Counted from the first letter of the stretch, positions 1-9,188 are shown. The stretch: 64,000 nt of DNA from Bacteroidota bacterium (GCA_023429135.1 JAEYWD010000087.1:1-64000); one strand, 5' to 3'. Numbers and translations: made by a program. Notes: generated by a model not told the origin, from the sequence alone.

Positions 1-123
1 GCCTTCAGATCCCAGGTCACCCTGAGCACCCTTGCTTTGCGCTAAAGAATTCCGGTCATCACGGCTCCTTCGGGACTTGGGATTTCTCCCGCACCCTTTA
101 GAATTGCAACATGCCCGGCACAC
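1..123 (-). mobile_element. 5' end of a group II intron (partial)
   Basis: Read on the minus strand from base 123, the sequence begins GTGTGCCGGGCATG, which fits the GUGYG start of group II introns. It continues with elements typical of domain I of bacterial introns: a GGGTG...AAGTCCCGAAG stretch, then CAAGGGTG and ATCTGAAGG. The rest, including any reverse transcriptase/maturase gene, lies left of the window. The intron is therefore inserted antisense to the small ORF that follows at 124-260. The call rests on recognising the conserved 5' pattern by eye; no secondary structure was computed. Confidence 0.72.
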
Positions 124-260
124 CAATAAAGACTAAAAAGGTTCCCTTTTTCATCAAGAAGATGATGGAAGATAAGGAATTGGTAAAGTCGTTTCATAGA
201 GGGGAGATTTCTAAAGAGCAATTAGATGCCAAAAAGATCCGATTCATTACCCCGATATAA
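111..260 (+). pseudogene. Small ORF with 5' end replaced by intron sequence
   Basis: An open frame of 49 codons starts at an ATG inside the intron (111) and leaves it at 124. The part outside the intron encodes a lysine-rich, probably helical segment (KTKKVPFFIKKMMEDKEL...) and ends at 258-260, overlapping the next gene by 35 bases in another frame. The overlap suggests translational coupling with the DUF6169 gene. I infer that the native start lay further left and was separated by the intron insertion; the present ATG may still give a chimeric peptide. Family unknown. Confidence 0.45.
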
Positions 261-699
261 TTTTTCGGTTTCCGACAGCATCATTGTCACGGATTCCGGA
301 GCAAAATACAGTTTCGATTTAATTGATTCAGCAAGTTACTTCCCTCAGTATCCGGGTAATATTGTCTCATTGACATTTGATTTATTAAATGGAGAAAAAG
401 CTCCTTTCAATGCCAAGTTCAAAAACACTATAGTCTTTCTTATTGAGAGCTACTTTGAGAAGAACTACTCAAATGTTTTAATTTATGTTTGTGACTCAAC
501 TGATAACAGACATTTTGCCCGAAACCGATTGTTTCAAAAATGGTTTGACGAATTTAATACTGAAAATCAGTACGAAAAATATGATATTGAGATTGACACT
601 GATGGGATTATCTTAAGTTCACTAATTGTAAGAAGAGACAATTTCTTCAAAGAATTAATTATTGATAGTTATAATAAGCAGATTCTATTAGAAAAATAG
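226..699 (+). CDS. DUF6169 family protein
   Basis: This is a 157-residue acidic/aromatic soluble protein without signal peptide or membrane segment. Its pattern (YNFSVSDS near the start, then a beta-rich body, FARNRLFQKWF near residue 100 and a C-terminal DNFFKELI) matches the Bacteroidota family DUF6169, whose function is unknown. The ATG at 226 lies inside the small upstream ORF (overlap 226-260), a two-gene arrangement in which both proteins were probably made together. Because the intron interrupts the upstream gene and probably its promoter, expression of this gene may now be lost or driven from elsewhere. Family call is from memory of the pattern, so moderate. Confidence 0.6.
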   Translation: MPKRSDSLPRYNFSVSDSIIVTDSGAKYSFDLIDSASYFPQYPGNIVSLTFDLLNGEKAPFNAKFKNTIVFLIESYFEKNYSNVLIYVCDSTDNRHFARNRLFQKWFDEFNTENQYEKYDIEIDTDGIILSSLIVRRDNFFKELIIDSYNKQILLEK

Positions 700-705
700 T
701 TAGGT

Positions 706-726
706 TGTTTTGCCAACAACAAAACA
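706..726. terminator. Weak hairpin between convergent genes
   Basis: TGTTTTG (706-712) and CAAAACA (720-726) form a 7-bp stem with a 7-nt loop just after the DUF6169 stop and before the end of uvrB on the other strand. It is AT-rich and has no clear T tract, so terminator function is uncertain. Confidence 0.3.
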
Positions 727-759
727 GCCCTTAACACGCAACACGAAACCCGAAACTCA

Positions 760-2808
760 TCATTTCTTTTTCACCCCCTGACTTTCGCCGCTTTTCTTTA
801 AAAGTTCCTGCAAAGCATACATCTCGTCGCGTAAGCGGGCAGCTTCAATAAAATCGAGTTCTTTGGCCGCTTTTTGCATGGCCTTTTTGGTCTGCTCTAT
901 TGCCTTTTCCAATCCACCCGGATTCATGTACTGAACCACAGGATCGGCAGCAACATTCACCTGATCGGGCTCTACATAAACTTTTTTACCTTTTACTAAT
1001 GCTTCATTTTTCTCGCCCATTATTGAACCTACAGCCTTCACAATCTGACGTGGTGTTATTCCATTTTCTTCATTAAATTTCAATTGCTTTTCACGTCGGC
1101 GTGTAGTTTCAGTTATGGTGCGCTGCATGCTTTCCGTAATTTTATCGGCATACATAATCACCTTCCCGTTTATATTCCGGGCAGCACGACCGGCAGTCTG
1201 GGTAAGCGATTTCTCACTTCGCAGGAATCCTTCCTTATCGGCATCTAGAATGGCAACCAGCGAAACCTCAGGTAAATCAAGTCCTTCGCGCAAAAGATTC
1301 ACTCCTACCAAAACATCGAAATAACCATTACGGAGGCTTTCCATGATCTCAATACGTTCCAGCGTGTCGATATCGGAATGAATGTACCGGCATTTCACAC
1401 CCATACGGATAAGGTAATTGGAGAGTTCTTCGGCCATTCGTTTTGTAAGCGTTGTAACAAGTACCCGTTCATTTTTTTCTGTACGATCGTGAATTTCGTT
1501 CATCAGGTCATCAATCTGGTTAAGACTGGGACGAACGTCAATCGTAGGATCCAAAAGGCCTGTGGGCCTGATAACCTGGTCCACAACAATTCCTTCGGAT
1601 TTTTCGAGCTCATAGTCGGAAGGCGTTGCACTTACATATATTGTTTGACCGATTAACGATTCAAACTCATCGAACTTCAAGGGGCGGTTATCAATGGCAG
1701 CAGGCAAACGAAAACCATATTCCACCAGTGTTTGCTTACGGGATCGGTCACCGCCGTACATTGCCCTTATCTGAGGCACGGTAACATGACTTTCGTCGAT
1801 AACCATAATAAAATCATCGGGAAAATAATCGAGCAGACAGAAGGGCCGGGTTCCCGGACGGCGACCGTCGAAATAACGCGAATAGTTTTCAATTCCTGAG
1901 CAATATCCAAGTTCCTTGATCATTTCCAGGTCGAACGTCACCCTTTGTTCCAGGCGCTTTGCTTCTTCGTGCTTACCAATGTCGTGAAAGTACTGCACCT
2001 GGTGCACCAAATCATCTTCTATCTGACGTAAAGCGCTCTGCATTCTTTCTTTGGTGGTAATAAAAATATTTGCAGGATAAATCTGCGCTTCCCTGTAGGT
2101 ATCGAGCTTGGTTCCGTTAAAGGGATCGAAAGAATAAATCTCTTCGATTTCATCGCCCCAGAAAACAATCCGATAAGCAAGATCGCTGTATGCCAGAAAT
2201 ATATCAACCGTATCGCCCTTTACTCTGAAGGTACCACGTTTGAAGTCGATATCGCTACGGAAATAAAGACTATCCACCAATCGGTGCAGAAACTGATTAC
2301 GGCTGACCACCTGACCGGTTTTAATATAAATGGTACTTTCGTTGAAATCCTCAGGATTACCAATACCGTAGAGGCAGGAAACCGATGAAACAACAATAAC
2401 ATCTTTGCGTCCACTCAACAGAGAGGATGTTGCGCTTAGCCTTAGTTTTTCAATCTCTTCGTTTATGGACAAATCCTTTTCTATATAAGTTCCCGTTGTG
2501 GGTAAATAAGCTTCGGGCTGATAATAGTCGTAGTAAGACACAAAATATTCCACCGCATTTTCTGGAAAAAAGTTCTTGAACTCGCCATATAACTGAGCCG
2601 CGAGGGTTTTATTGTGACTCAAAACCAGCACAGGCCGTTGTACCCGCTCAACTACATTAGCTACTGTAAATGTTTTACCCGACCCGGTGACTCCAAGTAA
2701 AGTCTGATATTGCCTTCCTTCTTTCAATCCCTGGACAAGCTGATTAATAGCTTCGGGTTGATCGCCACTGGGAGAATATTCTGAAATAAGTTTTAAAGGC
2801 ATACGCAC
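760..2808 (-). CDS. uvrB: UvrABC excinuclease subunit B
   Basis: UvrB is the damage-verifying helicase-like subunit of nucleotide excision repair; it is loaded by UvrA and then directs UvrC to cut on both sides of the lesion. The 682 residues match the usual length. Visible marks are the N-terminal SPSGDQPEAI, Walker A GVTGSGKT at about 39-46, the YDYYQPEAY segment of the beta-hairpin near residue 95, the DESHVT motif near 338, helicase motif VI residues QTAGRAARN near 540, and a C-terminal UVR motif at about 635-670 (KAAKELDFIEAARLRDE) that binds UvrC. Either the first ATG (2808) or the second (2802, giving MPLKL) may be the start; the second fits family N-termini better. A TAAATTTG box on the minus strand at 2820-2827 could be its -7 element. 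Confidence 0.97.
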   Translation of the reverse strand: MRMPLKLISEYSPSGDQPEAINQLVQGLKEGRQYQTLLGVTGSGKTFTVANVVERVQRPVLVLSHNKTLAAQLYGEFKNFFPENAVEYFVSYYDYYQPEAYLPTTGTYIEKDLSINEEIEKLRLSATSSLLSGRKDVIVVSSVSCLYGIGNPEDFNESTIYIKTGQVVSRNQFLHRLVDSLYFRSDIDFKRGTFRVKGDTVDIFLAYSDLAYRIVFWGDEIEEIYSFDPFNGTKLDTYREAQIYPANIFITTKERMQSALRQIEDDLVHQVQYFHDIGKHEEAKRLEQRVTFDLEMIKELGYCSGIENYSRYFDGRRPGTRPFCLLDYFPDDFIMVIDESHVTVPQIRAMYGGDRSRKQTLVEYGFRLPAAIDNRPLKFDEFESLIGQTIYVSATPSDYELEKSEGIVVDQVIRPTGLLDPTIDVRPSLNQIDDLMNEIHDRTEKNERVLVTTLTKRMAEELSNYLIRMGVKCRYIHSDIDTLERIEIMESLRNGYFDVLVGVNLLREGLDLPEVSLVAILDADKEGFLRSEKSLTQTAGRAARNINGKVIMYADKITESMQRTITETTRRREKQLKFNEENGITPRQIVKAVGSIMGEKNEALVKGKKVYVEPDQVNVAADPVVQYMNPGGLEKAIEQTKKAMQKAAKELDFIEAARLRDEMYALQELLKKSGESQGVKKK

Positions 2809-3003
2809 AAAAGTTTGTGCAAATTTACGGAATGAAAATCTATTACTGAATTAAATAAACATCCTTCAAGATTAAATTTTTCTGCCAAATTAATTTTAGT
2901 GACAAACTTTTAAACGCTCCACCATACCTGAAACTAGCTATGGTTTTTAAGTGCACAAATAAAAATGATATGATAAATATTAGTCAAAAAAAAACCAAAA
3001 CAC

Positions 3004-3035
3004 TTGCATTTGTAATTAATATTTACATATTTTTG
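3004..3035 (+). promoter_or_regulatory. Bacteroidota-type promoter for an orphan transcript
   Basis: TTG at 3004-3006 and TATTTTTG at 3028-3035 (consensus TAnnTTTG) are separated by 21 nt, which fits the sigma-ABfr promoter of Bacteroidota. Transcription would start near 3042. No ORF follows on this strand; a terminator does. Confidence 0.5.
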
Positions 3036-3041
3036 TCATCT

Positions 3042-3113
3042 AAATTCAAGTAATAATCAATTTGGATTTGTTGGTTAGTAAAAGGTCCGGTCGTGAAGAC
3101 CCGGCCTTTTTTT
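3042..3113 (+). ncRNA. Candidate small RNA, about 70 nt
   Basis: The stretch between the promoter at 3004-3035 and the terminator at 3083-3113 has no credible ORF and would yield a transcript of about 70 nt. The first 40 nt are AU-rich and unstructured, followed by the GC-rich terminator stem, an architecture common to trans-acting small RNAs. It lies in the 494-bp gap between uvrB and the end of the rhamnose operon, with nothing else on this strand. I do not recognise a known RNA family. Confidence 0.4.
3083..3113 (+). terminator. Intrinsic terminator of the candidate small RNA
   Basis: The stem AGGTCCGGTC (3083-3092) pairs with GACCCGGCCT (3098-3107) over a GTGAA loop, with one C-C mismatch and one G-U pair, followed by seven T residues (3107-3113). 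Four A residues precede it. Confidence 0.65.
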
Positions 3114-3243
3114 GTTTCCAGATGAATTTTAATATTGATTTTATCTCGTCAAAGAATAAAAGACTTTCGTCAAATCAAAATAATCTTTGGTCCAACTTTT
3201 TAACTGTTTAAAGTTGTAAATTGAATATCAATCAATTTATGCT

Positions 3244-3278
3244 ACAAAAAACAGGGCGGCACATACAATGCACCGCCC
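3244..3278 (-). terminator. Terminator at the end of the rhamnose operon
   Basis: On the minus strand GGGCGG...CCGCCC (3254-3278) forms a GC-rich stem, directly followed by TGTTTTTTGT (3244-3253). It sits 25 bases after the alpha-L-rhamnosidase stop codon. Confidence 0.75.
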
Positions 3279-3302
3279 AGCAAAATCAAAACAAAAGTCT
3301 GA

Positions 3303-6299
3303 TTACTTTCTTACACCCTCGTAATCCATACCGAGAATTCTAATTTTTAATCGTACAACTTTATCTTGATCGTTACGGCTAAATACAGCAGTTGAGCCAT
3401 CATTGCTGGTAAATTGATCCCTTGAGCCGCCTATAGGATCCAATGTACCCGTATTCTCGCGGGCTCTTACAAACAACTTCCCATCCTTTATCGAAACCTC
3501 AACTTCGGGAACCATTCCGCCCGTAATTGTATATTTACCCACATACTCATCGAGGTTGATATTTGAAGCTACCAATTGTGGATTTTCAGCAGAAAACTGA
3601 TACTTACCCGATCCAATATTCAATACAACATACCCTTTTTCAGTGCCCTGAACCTTAATGTCCTTGTTTAACGACAGTGCTTTTCCGCCTTCCATAACAG
3701 ATTCGGCTGATTGAGCAGGAACATAAACAGTGGCAGTTGTGTTTGCAGGAACTTCAATATCCATCGTAATGGTATTATTCTGAATTTTCCATCCGCTGCT
3801 TAATTTCCCGTAATAGGTATTTAAAGCTGCTGAAGCATTTGTAAAACCTCCTCCAATATGGGGTTTGATGCGGATATGCTTATAACCGACTCCATCTTCG
3901 TAAGTATCCAGGCCGACCATTACACGGTACATCCAATCGCCAATAGCTCCGTAAGCATAGTGATTGAAAGAGTTCATTCCGGGCGTTTGGAAACTTCCGT
4001 CGGGCTTCTGACCATCCCAGCGTTCCCAGATGGTTGTAGCACCCATTTTTACAGGATATAACCACGAGGGATACGATTCCTGGAGAAGCAGCTTGTAAGC
4101 AATATCAAGATATCCAAAACGGGTTAATACATGGCATAGGTATGGAGTTCCCAAAAATCCTGTTGTGAGGTGATTTCCATAACTTTTAACATTTACAGCC
4201 AGTCTCTCTGCTGCCTGTGCTCTCAGATTTTCGGGAAGCATGTCGAAGTTAAGAGCAAGCACATAAGCTGTTTGGGTACTGGAAACAAGCCGTCCGTTTG
4301 GAGTAACATACTCCTTCATAAAAGCATCCTTAATATTTTTAAGAAGAGCTGTATAGGTCGTAACATCTTCCGTTTTACCCAGAACATTAGCTGCATTAAT
4401 AAGCAATTGTGTAGAATGTGCGTAAAAACACTGCGAAATAAGATATTTATCGGTAACGGCAGCGCGCCCGTCGTTGTCATCATCGGGACGGTAGAAAAGC
4501 CAGTCGCCAAAATGAAAACCTGTATTCCACAGATTGTCTTTTGCGATTCTGCGAATGCTTTCCACATACGCTTTCATGCTTGAATACTGATTCTCGAGAA
4601 TTCTTTTATCGCCATAAGCCAGGTACATATTCCAGGGAGCTATGGTTGCTACATCGGCCCAACCTGCGCTGCTTACCGTCGATCCCAGCACATTGGGAAC
4701 AACGAAAGGCACAGCTCCGTCAACCTGATCGGCTTCCAGATCTTTCAGCCATTTAGCAAAAAAGTTATTCACATTCATATTGAACGAAGCAGTGCGCGAA
4801 AATGCCTGCGCATCTCCAGTCCATCCCAAGCGTTCGTCGCGTTGCGGACAGTCGGTTGGCACATCGAGAAAGTTACCCCTTTGTCCCCATTGAATATTGT
4901 GTTGTAATTGATTTATGAGTGCATGCGACGAGGTAAAAGTTCCTGTGGGCTCCATATCGGAATACATTGCCACAGCAGTAAAGTTTTCGGGTTTGATTTC
5001 GCCAGGATAACCTTCGATGCGAATATACCTGAAGCCATGCCATGTGAAGTGAGGCTCAAAAACCTCAACACCTTCTCCCTTCAAAGTATAATTGGCCTCC
5101 GATTTGGCTGCGCGCAGGTTAGTGGTGTAAAAATTACCTTCCTTATCGAGCACTTCGGCATGGGTTATTCTGATCTTATCGCCGGCTTTGCCGCTGGCTT
5201 TTACAACCACCCTGCCTACCAGATTCTGTCCAAAGTCAATCACTTTTTCACCTTTTGGGGTTGTAAGTATCTTTAAAGGAATAAATGTTTCCTTCTTTTT
5301 GATCATTTCGTTGTAGGTTGCAATCAACTCATTTTTTGAGATATTGGCAACCTTCACACCGCTCCAGTCCGAATCGTTATAACCAGGCAACGACCATCCT
5401 TTTTTCTCAAGACGGGCATCGTAGGTTTCACCATTATAAATTTCGGCGTAAAGAATAGGCCCTGTGGACGATTTCCAGCTTTCGTCCGAAATTACAGTCT
5501 CGGTAGTTCCATCGGCATAAGTGATGTTAATCTGTAAAAGCAAAGCGATGTCCCTGCCATAAACATTTTTATTATTGGTAAACCCAATGATACCGCGGTA
5601 CCAACCGCTACCAAGGGTAACGCCAATGGCATTTTCTCCCTGATTTAAAAGATTGGTAACATCGAAAACCTGGTATTGCAGCCGTTTTTGGTATGCAGTC
5701 CAGCCGGGAGTAAAGTATGCATCCCCTACCCTTTTACCGTTGATCATGGCTTCGTACATACCATGAGCTGTGATATAAGCCATGGCTGAAGCAATTTTTT
5801 TCGGGGATGAGAAGTTTTTACGGAATATCGGACTTGGACGCATTATAGAATCTTCCACGTAACCAGGAGCAATCCATTTGGCTTTCCAGTCGTTAATATT
5901 AAAAAAAGCAGTATGCCAGGAAGCAACAGTGCTCCATTGTGATGCTTTACCGGTGTTATCCCAAACCTTTACTTTCCAGTAGTACTTTTTATTGGAAGCC
6001 AGATCGGAACCTGCATAAGGAACATGTACGGAAGCATCGGACATTACTTTTCCCGATTTCCATACAAGGTTTTTACCTCCTGCAAGCGATTCGGGAGTTT
6101 CGCTAACCCAAATTTCATAAGCTGTTTGAGAGGTATTTCGCTTCTCGCTTGCAAGTTGCCAACTAAAGCGGGGTTGTTTAACATCCAGCCCGATGGGATT
6201 GGTTTGATTCTCTACTGTCAGCTTCTGCAGTTTAACCTGCGCTGAGGCAGCAATGAAAAAAGTAAAAAAAATAAAACCCAGAAAACTTAATCTTTTCAT
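3303..6299 (-). CDS. Secreted alpha-L-rhamnosidase, GH78
   Basis: GH78 enzymes release terminal L-rhamnose from plant or microbial polysaccharides and glycosides with inversion. The 998 residues begin with a Sec signal peptide (MKRLSFLGFIFFTFFIAASAQ). Then follow an N-terminal beta-sandwich, the rhamnosidase carbohydrate-binding region (about 130-330), the (alpha/alpha)6 catalytic barrel (about 450-800) and a C-terminal beta-sandwich. DCPQRDERLGWTGD near residue 490 holds the expected acid glutamate, and TTIWERWDG near 758 the second catalytic glutamate. An extra domain at about 910-998 (DEYVGKYTITGG...) resembles the DUF3471 type found behind some hydrolases. It is the last gene of the rhamnose operon, 116 bases after the kinase, and supplies free rhamnose in the periplasm or outside. 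Confidence 0.93.
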   Translation of the reverse strand: MKRLSFLGFIFFTFFIAASAQVKLQKLTVENQTNPIGLDVKQPRFSWQLASEKRNTSQTAYEIWVSETPESLAGGKNLVWKSGKVMSDASVHVPYAGSDLASNKKYYWKVKVWDNTGKASQWSTVASWHTAFFNINDWKAKWIAPGYVEDSIMRPSPIFRKNFSSPKKIASAMAYITAHGMYEAMINGKRVGDAYFTPGWTAYQKRLQYQVFDVTNLLNQGENAIGVTLGSGWYRGIIGFTNNKNVYGRDIALLLQINITYADGTTETVISDESWKSSTGPILYAEIYNGETYDARLEKKGWSLPGYNDSDWSGVKVANISKNELIATYNEMIKKKETFIPLKILTTPKGEKVIDFGQNLVGRVVVKASGKAGDKIRITHAEVLDKEGNFYTTNLRAAKSEANYTLKGEGVEVFEPHFTWHGFRYIRIEGYPGEIKPENFTAVAMYSDMEPTGTFTSSHALINQLQHNIQWGQRGNFLDVPTDCPQRDERLGWTGDAQAFSRTASFNMNVNNFFAKWLKDLEADQVDGAVPFVVPNVLGSTVSSAGWADVATIAPWNMYLAYGDKRILENQYSSMKAYVESIRRIAKDNLWNTGFHFGDWLFYRPDDDNDGRAAVTDKYLISQCFYAHSTQLLINAANVLGKTEDVTTYTALLKNIKDAFMKEYVTPNGRLVSSTQTAYVLALNFDMLPENLRAQAAERLAVNVKSYGNHLTTGFLGTPYLCHVLTRFGYLDIAYKLLLQESYPSWLYPVKMGATTIWERWDGQKPDGSFQTPGMNSFNHYAYGAIGDWMYRVMVGLDTYEDGVGYKHIRIKPHIGGGFTNASAALNTYYGKLSSGWKIQNNTITMDIEVPANTTATVYVPAQSAESVMEGGKALSLNKDIKVQGTEKGYVVLNIGSGKYQFSAENPQLVASNINLDEYVGKYTITGGMVPEVEVSIKDGKLFVRARENTGTLDPIGGSRDQFTSNDGSTAVFSRNDQDKVVRLKIRILGMDYEGVRK

Positions 6300-6325
6300 A
6301 ATGTTAGTAGTTAAGTTATTAATTT

Positions 6326-6414
6326 AGTCGATAGCTTTTAGTCGATAGTCAATAGCCTACAGCCATTTCCTAAAACTGTATTAACTATTGACTATTTGCT
6401 ATGGACTATCGACT
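6326..6414. repeat. Nested inverted repeat between kinase and rhamnosidase genes
   Basis: AGTCGATAG occurs at 6326-6334 and again at 6340-6348; its complement CTATCGACT is at 6406-6414. Inside, AGTCAATAG (6347-6355) pairs with CTATTGACT (6385-6393). The whole can fold into a long branched hairpin in the operon mRNA. Similar GACTATGGACTATCGAC-type intergenic sequences are common in Bacteroidota genomes, so this may be a dispersed repeat rather than a gene-specific signal. Confidence 0.55.
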
Positions 6415-6415
6415 T

Positions 6416-7774
6416 TTATAATGCTTTTATCTCATTCAATCCTAAGTCCGTTAGTGGGGCATCAGCTCCGTAGGCGTTCTTCCAGATGGCCAGTGCGGCA
6501 CCAAGGGCGGTGGCATTGTCTATTTCGGAAGTGTAAACCTTTTTACCGGGTAATAAGGTTGCCATTAAACGGGTAAAAATGGTATTACGGGCAAACCCTC
6601 CCGAGATGTAAACAATTTTGGTAGTGTCGTCTTTAGCCAGCACCATTTTAAAGGCATGGGCGGCAATACGAACCAGGTCGACTACCATCTGGTGATAAGC
6701 TTCACCGGCAGAGCCAAATTGCTCCAGGTCGACTTCCTTGTCCACATGATCAGCCGGAATACCTTTTTTAAAGAATATCTGTTCCGATACTAATAACTTT
6801 TTAAGCAACGTTTCATCAAGCTTTACCTTCTTGAAAAAGTCCTCTTCCACACAGAAGAAATCGGAGATGCTCTTTGCATTTACCTGATGTACAAAGCCCA
6901 GAAACAAAAGTGATGACTTAACAGGCTTTTTGTATACTGAAAGATAAGCCAAACCATTACTCCTCAATTGTTCGGCTGTGAGTGGTTCTCCGTTGAACGG
7001 ATTCATTACTACGAACCATGTGCCGGTAGAGAGAAGTACAAAAGGATCTTTACTTACCGTAAAGTAAGGAACCAGCGAAGCAGAACTATCGTGAATGCCG
7101 ATGCCAATTTCAACCGTTTTTCCTTCAATCTGAACCGGGTTTGTAATTCCGCTTTCCAGAGGTTCCGGAAGACTGATACCAAAATCCTTCAACCAGGTAT
7201 GATACTGCATCTTGTCAAAATCCCAGAGTGAAGTATGGCATCCCAGGTAGGTATATTCCGACAGGATTTTTCCCGTAAAGCAATAACTCAGATATTGAGG
7301 AAAATTGATAATATTTTTCACTTTGGCATAAACAGATGGCTTCTCTTTCATAAGCCACAAGGTTTGTAAACCGGAATTTAACATACCCATAGCAGGAGAT
7401 GCCGTTTTGCGGCAAAATTCTTCAACACCTCCATATTTATCATAAAAACCCTCCAAAACTGAAGGTGGCATAGGCTTTAAATAATTATACACAGGGGTGA
7501 GTCGCTTACCATCCCGATCAAGATAAGCCTGTGAGGCGCCATAAGTGGCGAAGTTCACGGCTTTAATGTTGTATTCTTTGCCGGCAACAAGTTTCTTCAC
7601 AGTATCGACCATCCATTTTTCAATTTTATCGATATCGTCGCAGGCAAAGCCATCGTCATCCTTAATTTCTTCGAGAATCTGCTCCTGCTGAAAGACAAGC
7701 TTCAGACTCTGATCGAACAATAAAATCTTTTTATTGGTTTTCCCAATATCAAAAACAGCAATTACATCAATCAT
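6416..7774 (-). CDS. rhaB: FGGY-family rhamnulokinase
   Basis: Predicted to phosphorylate L-rhamnulose to L-rhamnulose 1-phosphate with ATP in the cytoplasm. The 452-residue protein has the FGGY fold: an N-terminal phosphate loop (VFDIGKTNKK, about 6-15), GIGIHDSSAS near 222-231 containing the aspartate expected as catalytic base, and a C-terminal ATPase motif ISGGFARNT near 394 followed by NATALGAAL. It is shorter than E. coli RhaB (489), as usual for the Bacteroidota form. The place directly after rhaA and before the rhamnosidase supports rhamnulose rather than another ketose as substrate; fuculokinase is the main alternative on sequence alone. Confidence 0.85.
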   Translation of the reverse strand: MIDVIAVFDIGKTNKKILLFDQSLKLVFQQEQILEEIKDDDGFACDDIDKIEKWMVDTVKKLVAGKEYNIKAVNFATYGASQAYLDRDGKRLTPVYNYLKPMPPSVLEGFYDKYGGVEEFCRKTASPAMGMLNSGLQTLWLMKEKPSVYAKVKNIINFPQYLSYCFTGKILSEYTYLGCHTSLWDFDKMQYHTWLKDFGISLPEPLESGITNPVQIEGKTVEIGIGIHDSSASLVPYFTVSKDPFVLLSTGTWFVVMNPFNGEPLTAEQLRSNGLAYLSVYKKPVKSSLLFLGFVHQVNAKSISDFFCVEEDFFKKVKLDETLLKKLLVSEQIFFKKGIPADHVDKEVDLEQFGSAGEAYHQMVVDLVRIAAHAFKMVLAKDDTTKIVYISGGFARNTIFTRLMATLLPGKKVYTSEIDNATALGAALAIWKNAYGADAPLTDLGLNEIKAL

Positions 7775-7860
7775 AAGTTATTATTTTAAAAGTCCACAGA
7801 CCTCGGACCACAGTCCACGGCAAACAGCCATTTCGTTAAAAGGGATCGATAGTCAGTAAA

Positions 7861-7894
7861 ATTCACACAGAGCAAATAATAGCCCTGTGTGAAT
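7861..7894 (-). terminator. Perfect hairpin after rhaA
   Basis: ATTCACACAG (7861-7870) and CTGTGTGAAT (7885-7894) form a 10-bp perfect stem with a 14-nt loop, 12 bases after the rhaA stop. On the minus strand it is followed by TTTTACT. It may act as a partial terminator or 3'-end stabiliser that lowers expression of the downstream kinase and rhamnosidase relative to rhaA. Confidence 0.6.
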
Positions 7895-7906
7895 GTACAA
7901 AATAAA

Positions 7907-9172
7907 CTAACGCAAACTCAGAACACTCTTTTCGTAATTTTGAACTTCGGCAATATAATCCTCGCCAACAGGAACATTATTCATCAAACAGTAATACTCG
8001 TAAACAGCGCCGAAAGGTTTGGTTTTAAGCAGTTCGAGGTAAGCAAGACGCTCGAAATTCTTACCCTGTGTCTCAAATTCTTTTAGTTTTGCAGTCGGCT
8101 CGAGCAATGCAAACAGGAAAGCCAGTTGTGCAGCACGCACACCTACCACGTAAGCCCCTATACGGTTAAGACTTGCATCGAAATAATCAAGACCAATGTT
8201 AACGCGGCCCAAAGCGTTGGCACGAACAATTTCCTGAGCTATAAGCTGTATTTCGTCGTTGAAAATTACCACATGATCGCTATCCCAACGGACACCGCGG
8301 GTTACATGTAATAATAATTCGTCAACAAACTGTAAAACAGACGATATTTTATCGCCAACCTGTTCAGTCGGGTGGAAATGTCCATTATCCAAACATATAA
8401 GTTTATTATTCTTGATGGCATAACCAAGATAGAATTCGTGCGAGCCAACAACCATGGCTTCGGATCCAATGCCGAAAAGTTTACTTTCAACCGCATCCTT
8501 CAGATATTCTTTAGGATATTCAACAGTAAAAATTTCGTCGAGCGATTTTTTCAGCAAGGCACGATGGGTATTACGATCTACAGGAGTATCCTTTGATCCG
8601 TCGGGAATCCAGATATTGTTAACGGTAGGAGTTCCCAGTTGCTTCCCCATTTCAGCACCAATTTTACGGGTTAGCTTTACGTGTTCAACCCAAAACTTAC
8701 GATATTTTTCGTTCTTGCTCGAAAGGGTAAAACCGTCGTTTGCATAGGGATGCGAAAAGCAGGTAGGATTGAAATCGAGACCTGTACCCAGCTTTTTAGC
8801 CCAATCGATCCACGATTGAAAATGTTTCACATCAATCTGATCACGATCAACTCTTTCACCTTGAAAATCGCCATAAATAGCATGAAGATTAAGGCGTTGC
8901 TTGCCAGGAAGCAGGCTCATGACTTTTTCGATATCCTGACGCAATTGAGCAATGGTGCGGGCTTTCCCGGGATAGTTACCGGTAACCTGAATACCGCCAC
9001 CGCCAAGTTCAGCATCGGGAGTTTCGAAACCGCCTACGTCATCGGTTTGCCAGCAATGCAGACTAATTTTCACCTGGTTGAGTTTTTCCAGTGCTTCGTC
9101 GGTGTTTACTCCTAAAGCTGCATATTGCGCCTTAGCATTTTCGTATGCTTTTAATACTTGTTCTTTGTTCAT
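7907..9172 (-). CDS. rhaA: L-rhamnose isomerase
   Basis: Interconverts L-rhamnose and L-rhamnulose (EC 5.3.1.14) using divalent metal in a TIM barrel. The 421 residues match the family length (419 in E. coli). Recognisable stretches are SLHCWQTDDVGGFE (about 32-45), the GNYPGKA segment near 65, LDFNPTCFSHPYANDGFTLSS near 140, IWIPDGSKDTPVDR near 196 and LDNGHFHPTE near 266, the last carrying metal-binding Asp/His. It begins 16 bases after rhaM, so the two are translationally close. Confidence 0.97.
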   Translation of the reverse strand: MNKEQVLKAYENAKAQYAALGVNTDEALEKLNQVKISLHCWQTDDVGGFETPDAELGGGGIQVTGNYPGKARTIAQLRQDIEKVMSLLPGKQRLNLHAIYGDFQGERVDRDQIDVKHFQSWIDWAKKLGTGLDFNPTCFSHPYANDGFTLSSKNEKYRKFWVEHVKLTRKIGAEMGKQLGTPTVNNIWIPDGSKDTPVDRNTHRALLKKSLDEIFTVEYPKEYLKDAVESKLFGIGSEAMVVGSHEFYLGYAIKNNKLICLDNGHFHPTEQVGDKISSVLQFVDELLLHVTRGVRWDSDHVVIFNDEIQLIAQEIVRANALGRVNIGLDYFDASLNRIGAYVVGVRAAQLAFLFALLEPTAKLKEFETQGKNFERLAYLELLKTKPFGAVYEYYCLMNNVPVGEDYIAEVQNYEKSVLSLR

Positions 9173-9188
9173 ATCGTAAGATTTTAAC

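Noticed and set aside
4170..5276. Plus-strand ORFs of 120-137 codons opposite the GH78 gene
   Set aside because: They are shadows of a strongly coding frame on the other strand and have no recognisable domain.
8681..9115. 144-codon ORF opposite rhaA
   Set aside because: Shadow of rhaA; no start context or homology.
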